A stretch of 42,110 bases of DNA from Candidatus Melainabacteria bacterium (GCA_016212515.1 JACRFZ010000119.1:1-42110), one strand, 5' to 3'. Numbered from the stretch's first letter, positions 23,701 through 33,474 are shown. Numbers and translations are program-made. The notes: generated by a model not told the origin, from the sequence alone.

Positions 23701-25065
23701 CTACAACGTAATTTTGCTTCTTTCAGGGGTCATGTGTTTTTCGATGAAGTCGGTGGTTACATCACCGGCTTGAAAAACCGGATGAGCCAGAACTTCCTGG
23801 TGAAAGGGAATGGTGGTCTTGATGCCGGTGACGGCATACTCATCAAGAGCCCTTTGCATGCGTTGAATGGCTTCGTTGCGATCACGCCCCCAGGCTATCA
23901 ACTTACTGACCAGAGAGTCGTAATATGGCGGAATCACATAACCGGGATAGCAGTGACTGTCGATGCGCACTCCGGGTCCGCCGGGGGCGATATAGGCATC
24001 TACCCGTCCCGGTGAAGGCAGGAAGTTGCGAGCCGGATCTTCGGCATTGATGCGGCATTCTATGGCATGACCATTGAAGGTGACATCTTCCTGCCGCAAG
24101 GAAAGAGGTTCGCCGGAGGCCACTCGGATCTGCTCCTTGATCAAGTCAAAGCCTGTAATCATTTCAGTAACAGGGTGTTCAACCTGGATCCTGGTGTTCA
24201 TTTCCATGAAATAGAAATCCTGCCCGGCCAGAATAAACTCTACGGTGCCGGCGCCTTCATAACCTATCTCCTTTGCCGCTGAAACAGCAGCTTCACCCAT
24301 GCGGGCTCTCAGCTCGGGAGTAAGAGCCGGGCTGGGGGATTCTTCAATCAGCTTCTGGTGCCTTCTTTGCACCGAGCAATCGCGTTCGCCCAGATAGATG
24401 CAGTTGCCGAAGCTGTCGGCCATTACTTGAATTTCAACGTGACGAATGGGGCGCAGGTATTTTTCGATATAAACCCCGCCGTCGCCGAAAGCCGCCGAAG
24501 CCTCGGAACGAGCCGAGGCAAGAGCATTGGCCAACTGGCTTTCATCGGCAGCAATACGCATACCGCGACCGCCACCACCGGCGGTTGCCTTGATGATGAC
24601 CGGATAACCAATTTCGGAAGCCAGACGAATCGCTTCATCGTCATCGGTGATCAAACCGTGACTGCCAGGCACTACGGGCACGCCGGCTTTGCGCATGGAT
24701 TCTCGGGCGGTAGACTTATCGCCCATGGAATTAATGGCATGGGCACTGGGTCCGATGAATTTGATCTGGTGCACGGCACAGATTTCAGCAAAATTGGCTT
24801 TCTCGGAAAGGAAACCATAGCCGGGATGAATGGCATCAGCACCGGTAACTACGGCCGTGGAAATGATGGCCGGTATGTGCAGATAACTGCGAACGCTCTG
24901 GGGCGGTCCGATACAGTAGGCTTCATCGGCCAATTTGACGTGCAATGACTCAGAATCAGCCTGAGAATAGACAGCTACGGTTCTAATGTCGAGTTCGCGA
25001 CAAGCTCTGATCACCCGCAGGGCAATCTCGCCGCGATTGGCAATCAATACCTTTTCAATCTTCAT
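23701..25065 (-). CDS. accC: Acetyl-CoA carboxylase, biotin carboxylase subunit
   Basis: Carboxylates the biotin on AccB using ATP and bicarbonate, the first half-reaction of fatty acid synthesis. The order is biotin-carboxylase N domain (KVLIANRGEIALRVIRAC), ATP-grasp domain with Lys159 in IIKATAGGGGRGM, and the catalytic region MEMNTRIQVEHPVTE near residue 290. A C-terminal domain follows (HAIECRINAEDP onward). Length (455) is normal. The start at MKIEKVLI is chosen over a frame extension of 15 codons because the family begins exactly there. It follows accB by 28 bases and precedes the CAU tRNA, so efp-accB-accC-tRNA may be one transcript. Confidence 0.97.
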   Translation of the reverse strand: MKIEKVLIANRGEIALRVIRACRELDIRTVAVYSQADSESLHVKLADEAYCIGPPQSVRSYLHIPAIISTAVVTGADAIHPGYGFLSEKANFAEICAVHQIKFIGPSAHAINSMGDKSTARESMRKAGVPVVPGSHGLITDDDEAIRLASEIGYPVIIKATAGGGGRGMRIAADESQLANALASARSEASAAFGDGGVYIEKYLRPIRHVEIQVMADSFGNCIYLGERDCSVQRRHQKLIEESPSPALTPELRARMGEAAVSAAKEIGYEGAGTVEFILAGQDFYFMEMNTRIQVEHPVTEMITGFDLIKEQIRVASGEPLSLRQEDVTFNGHAIECRINAEDPARNFLPSPGRVDAYIAPGGPGVRIDSHCYPGYVIPPYYDSLVSKLIAWGRDRNEAIQRMQRALDEYAVTGIKTTIPFHQEVLAHPVFQAGDVTTDFIEKHMTPERSKITL

Positions 25066-25093
25066 CCGGTAAGCCTTTGATTTAGCCTTGTTT

Positions 25094-25651
25094 CTAGCCT
25101 TTGGGATCAACGAGGAAGAGCGTCTGGCCGTACTCCACTGTGGTCCCGTTATCGACGCAGATCTTGACTATTTTGCCGCTCACTTCCGAGGGCAGATCGT
25201 TCATTAGTTTCATGGCTTCGATAATACAAACAGTCTGACCAACATTGATACGATCACCCACTTTCACAAAAGCGGAAGCGGTGGGAGAAGGCGACTGATA
25301 GAAGGTACCGACCATCGGAGAAGTAATAGCCACGGTATTGGCCGAGCCATTGTCCTCATGACTGACGGCAGGTGCCTCCACCTTTTCTTTCTCGGGCTTA
25401 GCGGCCACGGTAGGCTGAGCCGCAGGCGGTACGGAAGCGGCATAGGCCGACTCCAAATTCATCACGGCCGGGTTCATATTCATGGTCACCGGTCGAACGT
25501 CCCTGGCTACAGGAAACTCAAAGGCAGTGGCCAATTGCTTTTCCTTTTTAACCGTTATTCTTTGATCGCCAAATTCAATGGTCAGCTCTGTCACGTCAGT
25601 AGAACTGACAATGCCCAATAGCTCCTTGATCTGCTGCAAATCTATTTTCAC
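25094..25651 (-). CDS. accB: Acetyl-CoA carboxylase, biotin carboxyl carrier protein
   Basis: Carries biotin between AccC and the carboxyltransferase. The N-terminal helix (MKIDLQQIKELLGIV) and beta strand are followed by a flexible linker rich in Ala, Pro, Val and Met (about 50-105). A C-terminal biotinyl domain has Lys148 in the motif EAMKLMN and the typical protruding thumb (SPMVGTFYQSPSP). Length (185) is normal, with a linker slightly longer than in E. coli. The start is ATG. About 50 bases separate it from efp upstream, and accC follows after 28 bases. The order efp-accB-accC is common in Gram-positive bacteria and cyanobacteria. Confidence 0.97.
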   Translation of the reverse strand: MKIDLQQIKELLGIVSSTDVTELTIEFGDQRITVKKEKQLATAFEFPVARDVRPVTMNMNPAVMNLESAYAASVPPAAQPTVAAKPEKEKVEAPAVSHEDNGSANTVAITSPMVGTFYQSPSPTASAFVKVGDRINVGQTVCIIEAMKLMNDLPSEVSGKIVKICVDNGTTVEYGQTLFLVDPKG

Positions 25652-25701
25652 TGCTATAGTCCTGAAAGTAATCTCTGTTGCTTGCTCCGAACGGAAAATG
25701 C

Positions 25702-26262
25702 TTAGACTCTGGTCAAGTACTTGCGGCTTCTGGTATCCACTTTGATCTTGTCGCCGACTTTGATGTGGAAAGGCACTGTGATAGTGGCACCGGTCTCGAG
25801 CGTAGCGGGCTTGCCGCCGCCGGAGCTGGTGTCGCCGCGCTCATCGGGTGCAGCTTCCGTCACTTCCAGTTCGACGGTATTGGGAAGCTCAACGCCGATG
25901 ACACGATCGTTGTAGCGCAGCACTGTGATACCTTCCAGACCTTCCTTCATGAATTCCACTGTGGAACCGATCTGGCTGGCGGACATTTCCATTTGCTCGA
26001 AGGACACTTGATCCATCATGGTGTAATTTTCACCGGATCTATAAAGATATTGGAATTCGGACTTTTCAATATTAGCGGTGGGCAGTTTTTCACCGGCGCG
26101 GAAAGTCTGCTCGAGCACGTTGCCCGTTTCTACGTTTTTAAGACGGGTGCGAACAAAAGCGGCGCCTTTTCCTGGTTTGACGTGCATAAACTCAACAACC
26201 TGCCAGATACCGTTGTTGTATTCGATGGTGACGCCGGTACGAAAATCATTGCTTGAAATCAT
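25702..26262 (-). CDS. efp: Translation elongation factor P
   Basis: EF-P relieves ribosome stalling at consecutive prolines by acting between the P and E sites. The three-domain protein is 186 residues. Domain I has the tip loop PGKGAAFVR with Lys32, the site that is lysylated by EpmA or otherwise modified in other bacteria. The OB domains II and III follow (YMLYRS-like region LYRSGENYTMMD, and KVGDKIKVDTR near the end). The start at MISSNDFRTG is chosen by family alignment over a 15-codon extension. A Lys, not Arg, at the tip rules out the rhamnosylation type. No epmA or epmB gene is in the window. The proline-rich tails of the two small secreted paralogues are examples of proteins that would need it. 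Confidence 0.96.
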   Translation of the reverse strand: MISSNDFRTGVTIEYNNGIWQVVEFMHVKPGKGAAFVRTRLKNVETGNVLEQTFRAGEKLPTANIEKSEFQYLYRSGENYTMMDQVSFEQMEMSASQIGSTVEFMKEGLEGITVLRYNDRVIGVELPNTVELEVTEAAPDERGDTSSGGGKPATLETGATITVPFHIKVGDKIKVDTRSRKYLTRV

Positions 26263-26433
26263 GACGGTCCAAAATGCTCCAGAAATTGCGCGACAAAGAG
26301 TAGTCAAGAAGAGGTTTCCACCTCAAGACCAGGCAGATTCTAACATTAGATAGATGGTCACTTACTTTTATTGCTAACGGTTGCAAACTAAAGCCAAAGA
26401 AAGGGTCAAGCACGCCAAGTATTAGGCCCACGC

Positions 26434-26442
26434 TGTTATAAT
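26434..26442 (+). promoter_or_regulatory. Extended -10 promoter for valS
   Basis: TGTTATAAT matches the extended -10 consensus (TGnTATAAT) exactly and lies about 65 bases ahead of the valS start. No good -35 box is seen, as expected for extended -10 promoters. No T-box-like leader was recognised between it and the gene. Confidence 0.6.
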
Positions 26443-26507
26443 CGGGCTTCCAAGAGACATGGTGCCTTTTGTTGGACCATCAATCCCAGCATTCGAGAGA
26501 AAAGTTA

Positions 26508-29264
26508 ATGACCAATAGTTCGACTCAAGCAGGCGAGACCGGCGCTCAAGCCCAAGCAAAAGGGAAAGCCATGAAAGAGGATTCTAATAAAAGCAGCACG
26601 GCTTACGTTCCCAGCCAGGTCGAAGAGAAATGGACCGCCTACTGGCACGAGAACAAGCTTTTCGACCTCGACGTACACCCTGACAAGCCTCGTTTCTCGA
26701 TTGCGCTGCCGCCGCCCAACATTACAGGCAATTTACATATGGGTCATGCCCTGAACGGAACAATTCAAGATGTTCTGATTCGCCTCAAGCGTATGCAGGG
26801 TTACAGCGTGCTGTGGCAAGCCGGAACCGACCATGCCGGCATCGCCACCCAGATGGTGGTGGAACGCAAACTCAAGGCCGAGGGCAAAAATCGCCATCAG
26901 ATGGGTCGCGAAGCCTTCATAGAAAAGGTCTGGGAATGGCGCAACCAGTATGGCAACCAGATTATGGCTCAGTATAAGAGCCTGGGTGTCAGTTTCTGCT
27001 GGGACCGAGTCGCTTTCACCATGGACGAAAACTATGTGAAAGCAATTTACCGAGCCTTCGTTACCCTCTTTAAAGAAGGGCACATATACCGCGGCAATCG
27101 GGTAACAAACTGGTGCCCCCGCTGCCTGACCTCCCTTTCAGACCTGGAAGTGGAGCACGAAGAGACCAAAGGTCATCTCTATTGCATCAAATATAAGTCG
27201 AAGGAAGGCGACGACGGACTGGTCGTGGCCACCACAAGACCGGAGACGCTCTTCGGCGACGTGGCCGTGGCGGTTCACCCCGAAGACGACCGTTACAAAG
27301 CCTACATAGGCAAGTCGGTGCTTCTGCCCCTCACAAACAGAGAAATTCCCGTCATCGCCGATAGCTACGTGGAACGTGACTTCGGTACCGGCTGCCTGAA
27401 GATCACCCCCGCCCATGACGCCAATGACTTTGAAGTGGGTCAAAGACACAACCTCGACCGGCCCGTGGTCATCGATCAGCACGGCAAACTAAACAACTCC
27501 GACTTCGTTCCCGCTTTCTTGCACGGCAAAGAACGTTTTGCCGCGCGCAAAGAAGTAGTGCAGGCCCTGGAAGAAGCCGGAGAAATGGTAGAGCAGAAAG
27601 ACTACCTGAACGGTGTGGGACACTGCGAAAGATGCCACACAGTAATCGAGCCGCTGCTCTCCGATCAGTGGTACCTATCCATGAAAGAGCTGGCACAACC
27701 GGCAATTGAAGTTGTCGAAGAACAACGGGTGCAATTCATACCGGAGCGCTATGCCTCTACCTATCTAGATTGGATGCGCAACATTCGCGATTGGTGCATC
27801 AGCAGACAACTCTGGTGGGGACACCGCATACCGATCTGGACTTGCGAAAAGTGCGGTCACGTTGACGCCTTTGAAAGTGCACCGCAGTCTTGCCTCAAAT
27901 GCGGTGCCGAAGCAAATGCCCTCAAACAAGACGAAGACGTACTGGACACCTGGTTTTCCTCAGCCCTCTGGCCCTTCGCCACCCTGGGCTGGCCCGATGA
28001 AACTAGAGAGTTGAAGCAGTTCTACCCGACCACGGTACTCTCCACAGCCAGAGAGATCATCAACCTCTGGGTAGCGCGCATGGTCTTCACTTCCATGAAG
28101 TTCCTCAAGACCATTCCCTTCAAGCATGTGCTGGTGCATCCGGTTATCCAGACACCGGACGGCAAACGCATGTCCAAGTCCAAAGGTAATTCCGTCGATC
28201 CCCTGGATATGATCGCCAAATACGGCGCTGATGCCAACCGCTTCTGGTTCACATCGGTGGGCATCAAGGGCGATCAGGACGTCAAATTCAGAGAAGAAAA
28301 ACTGGAAGAGTACAAGCGCTTCGCCAACAAACTCTGGAATGCCGGTCGCTTCACATTGCAGCAACTGGAAGGCTTTGAGCCTCGCGGCATCAACCAAGAA
28401 AAACTGACGCTGGCCGACAAGTGGATCTTGCATCGCTACAACGTCACCTTAGACCTTCTGGCCATGTACTTTACAGACTATGACTTCGACTCCGTCGCCA
28501 AGACCATCCATGAATTCACCTGGGATTGTTTCTGCGACTGGTATCTGGAAATAGCCAAAATTCAGCTTGCCCAGGAAAGCGTAAGCAATGCCGGCGGACA
28601 GACCAAAGCCGTTTTGCACACGGTGTTTGAAGGACTGCTCAGAGCCTTGCACCCGATCATGCCTTTCATCACCGAAGAACTCTGGTCCAGAGTACCTAAG
28701 TCGAGTTTCTTCCCCAAAGACTTCCAGTCCATAATGTTCGCTCCCTATCCTAGACCGGATGAGAACTTTGTGGATGATGATGCCGAAGAAGAGATGGAAT
28801 TCCTGATCAGGGTGATTCGTTCAATCCGTAATATCAGACAAACATACAATGTTCCGGCATCCGCCGATGCCGAGGTAATGATTACCTGCCAGGACGAGCA
28901 GGAGATGCAGACCCTCGCGAACGGTTCAGAATACATAGAGCGACTGGCAAGGGTAAACCCCCTCGACATCTCTATGGATTGTACACCGCCGGCGATGGCG
29001 GCCTGCGAAGCAGTTTCTTCCGTCAATATCTACGTGCCGCTAGCCAAGCTAATCGATATAGCCAAAACGAAAGATAAATTGCTACAAAGAAGGCAAGCAC
29101 TGGAAAAGGATCTGGCAAAAGTCGAGCAGATTATGTCTAATGCCGACTTCAAAACCAAGGCACCACCAGAAAAAGTGGCGACCATCGAAGCCCAAAAGGC
29201 TGAACTGGTAAAGCAATTGCAGAGCATCGATAAACAACTGCTCGTCCTGGAAAAGAGCAGTTAA
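26508..29264 (+). CDS. valS: Valyl-tRNA synthetase
   Basis: Charges tRNA-Val. The class I signatures are HMGH (residues 77-80, in PPPNITGNLHMGHAL) and KRMSKS (553-558). Between them lies the CP1 editing domain (about 200-380, with TTRPETLFGDVAVAVHP). A four-Cys zinc-type motif (CEKC, CLKC near 450-475) follows, and the C-terminal anticodon domain ends in a coiled-coil arm (from about 850), typical of ValS. At 918 residues it is full length. The ATG at 26508 is preferred over a TTG 13 codons upstream. A Gln/Ala/Lys-rich tail of about 30 residues precedes the catalytic body and is not conserved in the family. It ends three bases from the convergent lipoprotein gene. Confidence 0.97.
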   Translation: MTNSSTQAGETGAQAQAKGKAMKEDSNKSSTAYVPSQVEEKWTAYWHENKLFDLDVHPDKPRFSIALPPPNITGNLHMGHALNGTIQDVLIRLKRMQGYSVLWQAGTDHAGIATQMVVERKLKAEGKNRHQMGREAFIEKVWEWRNQYGNQIMAQYKSLGVSFCWDRVAFTMDENYVKAIYRAFVTLFKEGHIYRGNRVTNWCPRCLTSLSDLEVEHEETKGHLYCIKYKSKEGDDGLVVATTRPETLFGDVAVAVHPEDDRYKAYIGKSVLLPLTNREIPVIADSYVERDFGTGCLKITPAHDANDFEVGQRHNLDRPVVIDQHGKLNNSDFVPAFLHGKERFAARKEVVQALEEAGEMVEQKDYLNGVGHCERCHTVIEPLLSDQWYLSMKELAQPAIEVVEEQRVQFIPERYASTYLDWMRNIRDWCISRQLWWGHRIPIWTCEKCGHVDAFESAPQSCLKCGAEANALKQDEDVLDTWFSSALWPFATLGWPDETRELKQFYPTTVLSTAREIINLWVARMVFTSMKFLKTIPFKHVLVHPVIQTPDGKRMSKSKGNSVDPLDMIAKYGADANRFWFTSVGIKGDQDVKFREEKLEEYKRFANKLWNAGRFTLQQLEGFEPRGINQEKLTLADKWILHRYNVTLDLLAMYFTDYDFDSVAKTIHEFTWDCFCDWYLEIAKIQLAQESVSNAGGQTKAVLHTVFEGLLRALHPIMPFITEELWSRVPKSSFFPKDFQSIMFAPYPRPDENFVDDDAEEEMEFLIRVIRSIRNIRQTYNVPASADAEVMITCQDEQEMQTLANGSEYIERLARVNPLDISMDCTPPAMAACEAVSSVNIYVPLAKLIDIAKTKDKLLQRRQALEKDLAKVEQIMSNADFKTKAPPEKVATIEAQKAELVKQLQSIDKQLLVLEKSS

Positions 29265-29267
29265 GAT

Positions 29268-30245
29268 CTAGCGTTCGCTATCTCCAGAGAAGTGCTCACC
29301 GGAGAAGTACTCAAAAGTACGGCTCTCTTCAATCTGCCCTGCGGCGGATGGCACTTTGCCGCGGATCAGGAGAGCCGAGTGCTCGCCTATGACAATGGCT
29401 TTCTGCCCCACCCGCGCTTCCTGGGTCTGACCCAAAAGAGTAACTGAATTGTTGGCCGGGTCGAACATTTCCACCGATGAGCACAAGCCCTGGGCCCCTT
29501 CCCGGTCGCCCGGGCCAATCCCGCCCGTGACCAGCACGCGACCATCCTTGAGCATCGTGACAAGAAAATCTCGGCGTTCGACACGAGACTTACCGATTAC
29601 TCTTATGGTCATAGACTTACTGTCGAAAAGTTCGATCTCCTGTACGGCTCTGCCACCGGTAGTAGTGCCACCCCAGATTAAGACCCTACCGTCTTTTAAA
29701 GAGATCATGCGATGCCCCCGCCTCGGCAAATTAAGAGGCGGACCCGGCTCCATCACCGAGTGCAGTCGCTTATAGACAAAGGTGGCTCTGGTCGGTGCTT
29801 CAATAGTCTGGTTGTAGCGATCGGCCAGGTTGCCGCCCGCCATGAGCACGTCATCACCTGAGACACCATAAGTAGCAGCGGCATACTGGCGGAGAAAGTC
29901 AAATCTGCCGGCCATGCGCACGAACTGGTCATCTTCCTTCAAATCAGACAAAAGCCAGGCTTCGCGGTCGGGATCAAACATACCCTTGCCGAGACTCTTA
30001 CCGTCAAGCGCCACATCCAGCACTCCGTTATAGGAGTTGCGCTCGTCGAATATGTCGAGATCAAGACCCATGGTGTCTTTTGTGCTGAGCTGAGAGTTTC
30101 GGTACAGACCGGTGACATAGGGCAGCCGCTTGGGACTGACCGGCTTTAATTCCTGGGTGCAAGCCGTGAGAAGCGAGACCGAGATAAGACAACCGGCAAG
30201 GCAGGAATAAATAGACTTCAGCTTTGTCAAGAGGCTTCCGGGCAT
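29268..30245 (-). CDS. Lipoprotein with Kelch-like repeats
   Basis: A 325-residue predicted lipoprotein: a lipobox LTAC at residues 26-29 follows a short signal sequence, so Cys29 should be lipidated and the protein anchored in a membrane. From about residue 110 it has Kelch or galactose-oxidase-type repeats: DVLMAGGNL, then HRMISLKDGRVLIWGG and FLVTMLKDGRVLVTGG. These would form blades of a beta-propeller, though only three to four are clear, fewer than a full propeller. The ATG at 30245 is chosen over a TTG one codon upstream. It would be a substrate for the Lnt encoded earlier. It converges on valS and is divergent from the permease gene by about 100 bases. The binding target is unknown. 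Confidence 0.82.
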   Translation of the reverse strand: MPGSLLTKLKSIYSCLAGCLISVSLLTACTQELKPVSPKRLPYVTGLYRNSQLSTKDTMGLDLDIFDERNSYNGVLDVALDGKSLGKGMFDPDREAWLLSDLKEDDQFVRMAGRFDFLRQYAAATYGVSGDDVLMAGGNLADRYNQTIEAPTRATFVYKRLHSVMEPGPPLNLPRRGHRMISLKDGRVLIWGGTTTGGRAVQEIELFDSKSMTIRVIGKSRVERRDFLVTMLKDGRVLVTGGIGPGDREGAQGLCSSVEMFDPANNSVTLLGQTQEARVGQKAIVIGEHSALLIRGKVPSAAGQIEESRTFEYFSGEHFSGDSER

Positions 30246-30350
30246 CAAAGTTTTCTGTTTTTCGAGATCTCACTTAGCTGTCGCCCCCATTGTAAGGTAA
30301 TCTACAAAGCGTGGGTCAAGCCCGGCCGTTTCCAATTTAGATCATGAGCC

Positions 30351-32330
30351 ATGACAAGTATTCCCAGACGGTTCAAAGCCTGGTTCTTTGAAGGGATAAA
30401 GAAGAAATCTCTACACGGTAAACCGGATAAGTGGTGGAAAGTCATGTGCCTCACCGGCACAGACTATTTCTCCTCCATGGGTTTTCAACCCAGCATATCA
30501 TTTGCCGCCGCGGGCTATCTGGCTCCGGTAGCTACCCTCAATTTGATCATCCTCACTCTGCTGGGAGCACTACCTACCTACTGGCTGGTTGCTAGAGAAA
30601 GCCCCAAAGGCCAGGGCAGTTTTGCCATTTTCGAAAGACTTTTGACCGGCTGGATGGGTAAGACCCTGGTTCTGGTTCTGCTTGGTTTCGCCTTCACCGA
30701 CTTCGTTTTCACAATTACCATGTGCGCCGCCGACGCCACCGCCCATATCGTGGAAAATCCCTTCACACCGGCGATCTTCCATAATCGCCTTTTCACGACC
30801 TTGATTCTCGTGGGCAGCCTTGGACTTATTTTTCTCAAGGGTTTCGGTGAAGCCGTCAAGATATCGGCAATCCTGGTTGCCTTCTATCTCGGAGTCAATG
30901 GAGTGATCCTCTCGGTTTGCCTGCTCAAACTAATGGAAAACCCTGCCTGCTTCACCGAATGGCACAAGCATTTGTTCGAACACCACTCCTCCTATCTGGA
31001 GATGTTTAAAACAGCAGCCTTTGTCTTCCCGCAACTGGCCCTCGGCATGTCGGGATTTGAGACAGGCGTAGCCGTAATGCCGCTGGTGGCAGGCAACCAT
31101 CAGACCGAGCAGGTCAACACCCCTGACCGGTCTGAAGCTGAGAACGAACAGATAGAAGACGAAGACAACGAAGAAGAATCGGAACATAATGAAGATCTGG
31201 AAGGGCGCATCAAGAACACGAGGAAACTGCTTGTCACAGTAGCGGTGATTATGTCCATCTTCCTCCTTCTGGGCAGCCTCACTACCACCTTACTCATTCC
31301 CGCCGAGCTCTTCGCCAAGCACGGTCCGGCTGACGGAAGGGCCCTTGCCTATCTGGCTCATCTGTATTTAGGCGAAACCTTCGGCACCATATACGATCTC
31401 GCCACCATTTTGATTCTCTGGTTCGCCGGCGCTTCCGGTATGGCGGCCTTACTTAGCCTGGTACCACAATATCTGCCCCGCTACGGCATGGCGCCCAGTT
31501 GGGCTGCAGCCAGACGACCACTGGTAGTCTTTTTCACACTGGTGGCGGCCATGATCACGGTAATTTTCGAAGCCGATGTCGACTCCCAGGCCGGTGCCTT
31601 TGCCACCGGGCTTCTGGTCATGATTACATCAGCAGCCTTAGCCATCACCTGGCTCAACTGGAACAAAGGCTGGAAAATGCGTGTCTCCTTCAGCCTGATC
31701 AGTCTCATTTTCATCTATTCCTGCGTAACCGTCAGCCTCGACCGTCCCGATGGAATTCTAATTTCAGCCTGCTTCATCCTCACCGTTCTGCTCACATCCT
31801 TCATTTCACGGGCCCTGCGCTCCACAGAACTTCGCATAGGCGAAGTCAGACTCAACAAAAGAGCCGTGCGCTTTATCGATGAAGCCTGCCGCAAAGATCT
31901 GGGAGAAATTCGCATACTGGCCCACAAACCAGGTAGCACCAATTACAAACAAAAAGAGCAAGAAGCCAGACGTACGCACAGTATTCAGGATGAAGAAGGC
32001 GACTTTATCTTTCTGGAAGTGACGGTAAAGGATGTCTCCGACTTCATCGACGAACATCTAGAGGTAAACGGCAAAGAGACTCAAGGTTTCCGAATCTTGC
32101 GTTGTTCCAGCCTGTCTGCCCCCAATGCCATTGCCGCCCTCTTATTGCACATTCGCGATACCACCGGTAAAGTACCTCATGTCTATTTCGAATGGACCGA
32201 AGGGAATCCTTTATTCTATGTGCTCAAATATATCTTGCTGGGGGAAGGTGAAACTGCCCCTCTGACAAGAGAGATACTGAGAGTGGCGGAAGCAGATAAG
32301 GGCAAACGCCCGAAAGTACATGTCGGCTAG
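30351..32330 (+). CDS. APC-superfamily permease with soluble C-terminal domain
   Basis: A membrane transporter of 659 residues. About twelve hydrophobic segments cover residues 40-480. The first contains the APC-like unwound helix region GTDYFSSMGFQPSISFAAAG. A hydrophilic loop near 256-286 is extremely acidic (about half Asp/Glu). The last 160 or so residues are soluble and probably cytoplasmic, ending with HIRDTTGKVPHVYFEWTEGN and a charged tail. The substrate is probably an amino acid or cation, by family, but is not deducible. The ATG start is supported by its position and the absence of an upstream alternative. A REC-histidine kinase gene starts 15 bases after the stop, so the two are almost certainly co-transcribed. 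Confidence 0.85.
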   Translation: MTSIPRRFKAWFFEGIKKKSLHGKPDKWWKVMCLTGTDYFSSMGFQPSISFAAAGYLAPVATLNLIILTLLGALPTYWLVARESPKGQGSFAIFERLLTGWMGKTLVLVLLGFAFTDFVFTITMCAADATAHIVENPFTPAIFHNRLFTTLILVGSLGLIFLKGFGEAVKISAILVAFYLGVNGVILSVCLLKLMENPACFTEWHKHLFEHHSSYLEMFKTAAFVFPQLALGMSGFETGVAVMPLVAGNHQTEQVNTPDRSEAENEQIEDEDNEEESEHNEDLEGRIKNTRKLLVTVAVIMSIFLLLGSLTTTLLIPAELFAKHGPADGRALAYLAHLYLGETFGTIYDLATILILWFAGASGMAALLSLVPQYLPRYGMAPSWAAARRPLVVFFTLVAAMITVIFEADVDSQAGAFATGLLVMITSAALAITWLNWNKGWKMRVSFSLISLIFIYSCVTVSLDRPDGILISACFILTVLLTSFISRALRSTELRIGEVRLNKRAVRFIDEACRKDLGEIRILAHKPGSTNYKQKEQEARRTHSIQDEEGDFIFLEVTVKDVSDFIDEHLEVNGKETQGFRILRCSSLSAPNAIAALLLHIRDTTGKVPHVYFEWTEGNPLFYVLKYILLGEGETAPLTREILRVAEADKGKRPKVHVG

Positions 32331-32345
32331 GCGGAAGGCAGAATA

Positions 32346-33422
32346 ATGAAAGTACTGATTGCCGATAAAGATACCCATGCCGTCAAACTGCTGGACATGG
32401 TCTTGAAGGAGCAGGGTTTCAAACCGATTATTTGCACCACAGGCGATGAAGCATTTCGGCGCTGGCAATCCAACGACCATCCTCCCATTGTGATCATTGA
32501 CCCGGCCCTGCCGGATATGACAGGCATCGATCTAGTGAAAAAAATGCGGGAGCACGATCGGGGCAGGGCCACCTATGTAATCTTCCTTACCAACAAAGGC
32601 TTGCGCGAAAACATAATCAAGGCTTTTAACGCCGGTGTTGACGAATACATGGTAAAGCCTTTCTATGCAGAAGAATTGAAAGCGCGCCTGAGAGCGGGCA
32701 AAAGAGTCATTCAACTGCAAAGACGGCTCCTGGAGCGCAACATTATGCTGGAAGAGCTGGTCTATGCCGTCACCCACGACATGCGCACCCCCCTGATTGC
32801 CATGGAAATGACCGGCAAACAGGCAAGGGAGGGGGTCTACGGCGATCTGCCCGAGAGCTACAAGAAGATTCTGGACACCACGGATCGTTCCCTCAAGGAC
32901 TTGCTCTCCATGGTCGATAATCTGCTGCGAGTGGCTCGCTATGAGGCCGGTAAAGTAGAAAGAAGTAACGAGAAGGTCAATCTGGTTACGGTCTGCGAGG
33001 AATGTCTGGCTGAGCTGAAGCCACTTTACGACAAGAAGAAAATTGCCGTAAAACTCCTCCTCAACGTAAAAGAAGTGTCACTGACAGTGATTCGGCAAGA
33101 TCTCAAAAGAGTGATTTTCAATCTTCTGGATAATGCCATCAAATTCACCCCGAACGGGGGCAGCATCAATCTTTCGGTGGAAAAAATCCAGGACAAAGTC
33201 ATTGTCGGAGTGCAGGATAGCGGTCGGGGCATAGCCCGAGAAGAGGCCAAACTGGTCTTCGACCGCTTCGCCCGGGCCCAGGGTGCCAGACATGCGCCGG
33301 GTACAGGCTTGGGGCTTTACATGTGCAGGCGCATCATCGAGGCCCACGGGGGTGTCGTAGACTGCATTCCCCGGGAAAGCGGCGGCACAACCTTCAGCTT
33401 TATGTTGCCGGTAGCGCCCTAA
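32346..33422 (+). CDS. Histidine kinase with N-terminal receiver domain
   Basis: A 358-residue soluble kinase: receiver domain (1-120) with phospho-acceptor Asp52 (VIIDPALPD) and Lys104 (YMVKPF). A short coiled-coil linker leads to a HisKA domain with His144 in THDMRTPL and a HATPase domain with an N box (NLLDNAIKF) and GTGLGLYMCRR. It has no membrane segment and no other sensor domain. In the receiver the usual acidic pair is replaced by Asp7-Lys8 (IADKD), which may change metal binding or phosphorylation. REC-first kinases act inside phosphorelays and are common in cyanobacteria. The start follows GGCGGAAGG-like sequence nine bases ahead. It sits 15 bases after the permease, suggesting that the transporter supplies its input, though this is inference. 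Confidence 0.92.
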   Translation: MKVLIADKDTHAVKLLDMVLKEQGFKPIICTTGDEAFRRWQSNDHPPIVIIDPALPDMTGIDLVKKMREHDRGRATYVIFLTNKGLRENIIKAFNAGVDEYMVKPFYAEELKARLRAGKRVIQLQRRLLERNIMLEELVYAVTHDMRTPLIAMEMTGKQAREGVYGDLPESYKKILDTTDRSLKDLLSMVDNLLRVARYEAGKVERSNEKVNLVTVCEECLAELKPLYDKKKIAVKLLLNVKEVSLTVIRQDLKRVIFNLLDNAIKFTPNGGSINLSVEKIQDKVIVGVQDSGRGIAREEAKLVFDRFARAQGARHAPGTGLGLYMCRRIIEAHGGVVDCIPRESGGTTFSFMLPVAP

Positions 33423-33450
33423 AAGCCTGTCAAACTTAGGGTTAAGGGGG

Positions 33451-33474
33451 TTTATCACTCCCGCGAGGGATAAA
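33451..33474. other. Imperfect hairpin after the kinase gene
   Basis: TTTAT and ATAAA, with CCC and GGG nearer the loop and a four-base bulge, can pair about 30 bases after the kinase stop. The T-run after it is short, so it is at best a weak terminator or an RNA processing site. Confidence 0.3.

Noticed and set aside
26263..26433. T-box or other riboswitch ahead of valS
   Set aside because: No T-box sequence or specifier hairpin was recognised in the leader, and the extended -10 box leaves only a short 5' untranslated region.
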